Positions 45,023-47,317 of a stretch of 47,317 nucleotides of DNA are shown piece after piece. Source of the stretch: Dehalococcoidia bacterium (GTDB taxonomy: Bacteria > Chloroflexota > Dehalococcoidia > Lucifugimonadales > Lucifugimonadaceae); contig JAJEGY010000002.1 in NCBI GenBank assembly GCA_022819585.1, forward strand, positions 1 through 47,317, written 5' to 3'. The position numbers were made by a program, and so were the translations under genes. Within the stretch, counting starts at the first letter, position 1. Every line of letters starts with the position of its first letter. The notes below the pieces were generated by a model that saw nothing but the letters and a program-made list of their open reading frames with translations, was not told where the DNA came from and did no database searches.

Positions 45023-46162
45023 TCAACTGGTTGATTCGACAGTAGCCACACTTTCGGAAGTTTGACCGAAAGAGGCGTAAACGATGCCATCAACATCGCG
45101 TTCAGAACCAACACTCGAGGGATGCACCAATTCAACATTGTAGGCTTCCCCGTTGACTTCCAAATTCGTGGAGAAGATTCTGGCTGGTTCTACTAATGGC
45201 TCGTGGTGAATGCGATCGACGAATTCCTTTGCTTCTTGCTGGGCCATGTTGAGGTCGGTCAACTCGAAGGCAATTTCGGAACCCGGAGGTCGCTGAACGA
45301 CGGTCGGGAGATCGGCAGATATCACCGAAGCGATTTTTGCGTATCCACCTGTTGGTTGGCGATCGGCCAGCAATACGATTGGGTTGCCATCGGATGGGAC
45401 TTGTACGGCACCCATATAAGTCGGATCTGAGACGATGTCGTGTTTACCGTCGATCGCTGGGACCGTTGGCCCCTCCAATCTGGCGCCTTGACGATTCGTG
45501 ACGTTGCTGATTGTGAAGGTCGAGGAGAAAAACGTTGATTGCGCCTCGTCGTCGAAGGCGTCATGTTGCGGACCAGGGATAACTCTGACGCGGCGTTCGT
45601 TGTCGTCGCAGGCACGCAGAAGATCTTGAGGTGCTGTTGTGCCTGCTCTTGGTCTTATTGGTGTAACGGATGCGGTGCCAATCAGTAGCACGTCTCTTTG
45701 CGATAGTGCTCTTCCTTCAAACCCGCCGAGACTGGATCCGACATGTGTAGACCTCGATCCGAGGACTTTCGGAACGTCAATGCCGCCGGCGATAGCGACG
45801 TACGAGTATAGGCCAGAAGAGGGAGCGGAAATGGATAACGTCTCGCCCGCCGGGATAATCAATGTTTCCCACAATGGCATCGGAAAGTCATCGATGTAGA
45901 GATCCGAAGTTGCACCAGTGACAGCGACTTTGGTTTCTTTGTCGAAAGTCAGGGCAACGTTGCCGAATGTCGCTTCGAGCATCGCCGAGTCTGGTGGATT
46001 GCCGACGAGACGATTTGCGATGGTGGCTGCTTGGAGGTCCAAGACGCCGCTGACGGAGACGCCGAATCTCTGACTTCCACGTCGTCCCGTGTCTTGAACT
46101 GTCAGCAGACTGCCGGGTGATGTGACCTCTATGTGTCCGTTTTCGTTCAGCAAATGATTCAA
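45023..46162 (-). CDS. pxpC: 5-oxoprolinase subunit C (PxpC/KipA, biotin-dependent carboxyltransferase fold)
   Basis: A 379-residue protein of the family shared with the carboxyltransferase part of urea amidolyase. Visible blocks are VTSPGSLLTVQDTGRRGSQRFGVSVSGVLD near the start, ANRLVGNPPDSAMLEAT, YVAIAGGIDVPKVLGSRSTHVGSSLGGFEGRAL, and PIVLLADRQPTGGYAKIA. With PxpA and PxpB it hydrolyses 5-oxoproline to glutamate using ATP. Its TTG start overlaps the pxpB stop (TTGA). It is followed after 62 bases by the sodium-pump gamma subunit gene. Confidence 0.9.
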   Translation of the reverse strand: MNHLLNENGHIEVTSPGSLLTVQDTGRRGSQRFGVSVSGVLDLQAATIANRLVGNPPDSAMLEATFGNVALTFDKETKVAVTGATSDLYIDDFPMPLWETLIIPAGETLSISAPSSGLYSYVAIAGGIDVPKVLGSRSTHVGSSLGGFEGRALSQRDVLLIGTASVTPIRPRAGTTAPQDLLRACDDNERRVRVIPGPQHDAFDDEAQSTFFSSTFTISNVTNRQGARLEGPTVPAIDGKHDIVSDPTYMGAVQVPSDGNPIVLLADRQPTGGYAKIASVISADLPTVVQRPPGSEIAFELTDLNMAQQEAKEFVDRIHHEPLVEPARIFSTNLEVNGEAYNVELVHPSSVGSERDVDGIVYASFGQTSESVATVESTS

Positions 46163-46863
46163 CCTGATTTGGCAATCGTCTCGTATTCATCGTGGGGAAT
46201 CGGGACAAAATTGACTTTGTTGCCCGGCAGCATTGCTGTAGGAGGGTCAGCACCTGCGTCGAAAAGTTTCATCGGTGTTCCGCCGATTAGCTGCCAACCG
46301 CCTGGGCTGGGATTTGGGTAGACTCCCGTTTGGGATTCTGCGATGCCAACAGAACCGGCAGGAACGAGAGTTCGGGGTGTTGCCAATCGGGGGCAAGCGA
46401 TGCGTTCGTCCATCCCCCCGAGGTAGGGAAATCCTGGGGCGAAACCGAGCATGAACACGTGGTAATCGGTGCCTGAGTGGATTGCGATGACTTCGTCTGT
46501 CGATAAACCGGCGTGGTCAGCGACGGTTTCCAAGTCTGGTCCGTATTCGCCGCCGTATGCCACAGGGATTTGTTGGATGTCGCCATCCGTATCGACGGTC
46601 GCAACGTGTTCTGAAGCTACGCTGTTCGCCAATTCGTTGATCTGGTCGTGCAGTTCTGCCAATGTGTGCTGCGTGACGTCGTACTCGACCAGAAGCGATC
46701 TGTATGAAGGGATGAATTCGATTACCGTCGGAGCCAGATCGGAGCTTTCGATCGCGGATTGCAGGGCGTAGACCTTGGCATTGATCTCGTAGTCGATCGA
46801 GTTGCCGAACTCGATTAGGACAGCGGAATCGTTTGCCGGGATGATGCGGGGGTATTGGGTCAC
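46159..46863 (-). CDS. pxpB: 5-oxoprolinase subunit B (PxpB/KipI)
   Basis: A 234-residue protein of the KipI family with a GTG start. Diagnostic text: DSAVLIEFGN at the start, FIPSYRSLLVEYD, then FMLGFAPGFPYLGGMDERI, PRTLVPAGSVGIAESQTGVYPNPSPGGW and FVPI near the end. It forms a complex with PxpC. In Bacillus the homologues KipI/KipA modulate the sporulation kinase, but in most bacteria they are 5-oxoprolinase subunits, which fits the adjacent pxpA. Confidence 0.92.
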   Translation of the reverse strand: MTQYPRIIPANDSAVLIEFGNSIDYEINAKVYALQSAIESSDLAPTVIEFIPSYRSLLVEYDVTQHTLAELHDQINELANSVASEHVATVDTDGDIQQIPVAYGGEYGPDLETVADHAGLSTDEVIAIHSGTDYHVFMLGFAPGFPYLGGMDERIACPRLATPRTLVPAGSVGIAESQTGVYPNPSPGGWQLIGGTPMKLFDAGADPPTAMLPGNKVNFVPIPHDEYETIAKSG

Positions 46864-46900
46864 TGGATCGAGGTTGCTACTTGATTCAGGATCCGCGCGT

Positions 46901-47317
46901 TCATCCGAGGATTGAAGCTAGTGGTTTTACTTCGATTCCGTTTGATTCGAAGATCGATCTGACTGAGGCGGCCATTTGGACTGCGCCGGGTGTATCGCCG
47001 TGCAAGCAGATGGTGTCGGCAGCGAAGTCGATGTCATTGCCATCGGATGCTGTGACTTTGCCCTCTGCAGCTAGACGCAGGGAGCGGGAGGTGACTTCGT
47101 CAATGTCGTGAATGACGGATCTAGGTTGAGATCGGGGAACGAGGGTTCCTTCAGGTGTTACAGCGCGGTCGGCGTAACATTCTCGAGCGACGCGGGCGTT
47201 CTCGTTGCGGGCAACGTCTTCCCAAACTGAGTTGGCTAGGACGACGTGGATCAGATCTTCGTCGATCTTGCGTATGGCTCTTACTATGGCGGCGGCGACG
47301 TCTTTGTCGCCGACGGC
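46901..47317 (-). CDS. pxpA: 5-oxoprolinase subunit A (PxpA, LamB/YcsF family), 5' part cut by window
   Basis: The last 138 codons are in the window; the frame runs off the right edge without a start. The text includes ARECYADRAVTPEGTLVPRS and ICLHGDTPGAVQMAASVRSIF, which are the conserved C-terminal blocks of the LamB/YcsF family, ending GIEVKPLASILG then TGA. The family has about 250 residues, so roughly the C-terminal half is present. It supplies the third subunit of the PxpABC 5-oxoprolinase and is first of the pxpA-pxpB-pxpC set, 37 bases before pxpB. Confidence 0.9.
   Translation of the reverse strand, partial: AVGDKDVAAAIVRAIRKIDEDLIHVVLANSVWEDVARNENARVARECYADRAVTPEGTLVPRSQPRSVIHDIDEVTSRSLRLAAEGKVTASDGNDIDFAADTICLHGDTPGAVQMAASVRSIFESNGIEVKPLASILG

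Overview
The window is a bacterial chromosomal segment of about 47 kb. It has dense, short-spaced operons, many TTG starts, and several 1-4 base start/stop overlaps (TAATG, TGATG, TTGA, ATGA). Gene content suggests an aerobic heterotroph, probably a marine-type member of Chloroflexota (SAR202-like). Supporting signs are Ni-superoxide dismutase with its own maturation protease, an extracytoplasmic solute-binding protein with a long Pro/Thr linker, HpnCDE squalene synthesis, a fused siroheme decarboxylase next to a fused CobA-HemD, and sodium-pump decarboxylase subunits. This assignment is inference; there is no rRNA or other marker that settles it, and I saw no tRNA, rRNA or CRISPR array.

Region 1 (1-6002) is an accessory zone. 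It holds one apparently intact restriction-modification pair (714-3892, minus strand), two decayed fragments of other restriction/methylase genes (187-462 plus; 4370-4624 minus), dispersed G/C-rich intergenic repeats, and about 1.4 kb (4625-6002) with no gene I can support. Region 2 (6003-10047) has an NMT1/SsuA-type binding protein without a signal peptide, a GalE-like sugar-nucleotide epimerase and a family-5 solute-binding protein, with no permease genes. Region 3 (10049-14253, minus) is the SUF iron-sulfur assembly operon sufB-sufC-sufD-sufU, without sufS.

Region 4 (14559-22945) is housekeeping: pcm, gatB and secG on plus; cysS, fused ispDF, a VTT/DedA membrane protein and a ClpC-type unfoldase on minus. 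Region 5 (23168-27494, plus) is an isoprenoid operon: a polyprenyl diphosphate synthase followed by hpnC, hpnD and hpnE, together making squalene. Region 6 (27601-34137, plus) is a tetrapyrrole operon: fused AhbAB siroheme decarboxylase, precorrin-2 dehydrogenase, hemC, fused cobA-hemD and hemB, running by start/stop overlap into an aquaglyceroporin and an arsenate reductase. These last two together look like an arsenate-reduction and arsenite-release pair. Region 7 (34151-35244) is a divergent pair: the Ni-SOD maturation protease (minus) and Ni-SOD (plus), ended by a strong inverted-repeat terminator.

Region 8 (35267-47317, all minus) is carbon metabolism. It contains prpB-prpC-prpD (methylcitrate cycle), coupled to a thiamine-diphosphate enzyme and a cupin, then a TSUP permease and a DapA-superfamily lyase/aldolase. 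Further upstream are the beta, biotin-carrier and gamma subunits of a Na+-pumping decarboxylase (no alpha subunit), and pxpA-pxpB-pxpC (5-oxoprolinase; pxpA is cut by the window edge). The points most worth a second look are the restriction-modification pair, the alpha-less sodium pump behind pxpABC, the TTGA-coupled ThDP enzyme in the propionate operon, the AhbAB cluster lacking hemA/hemL, and the aquaporin-arsC tail on the haem operon.
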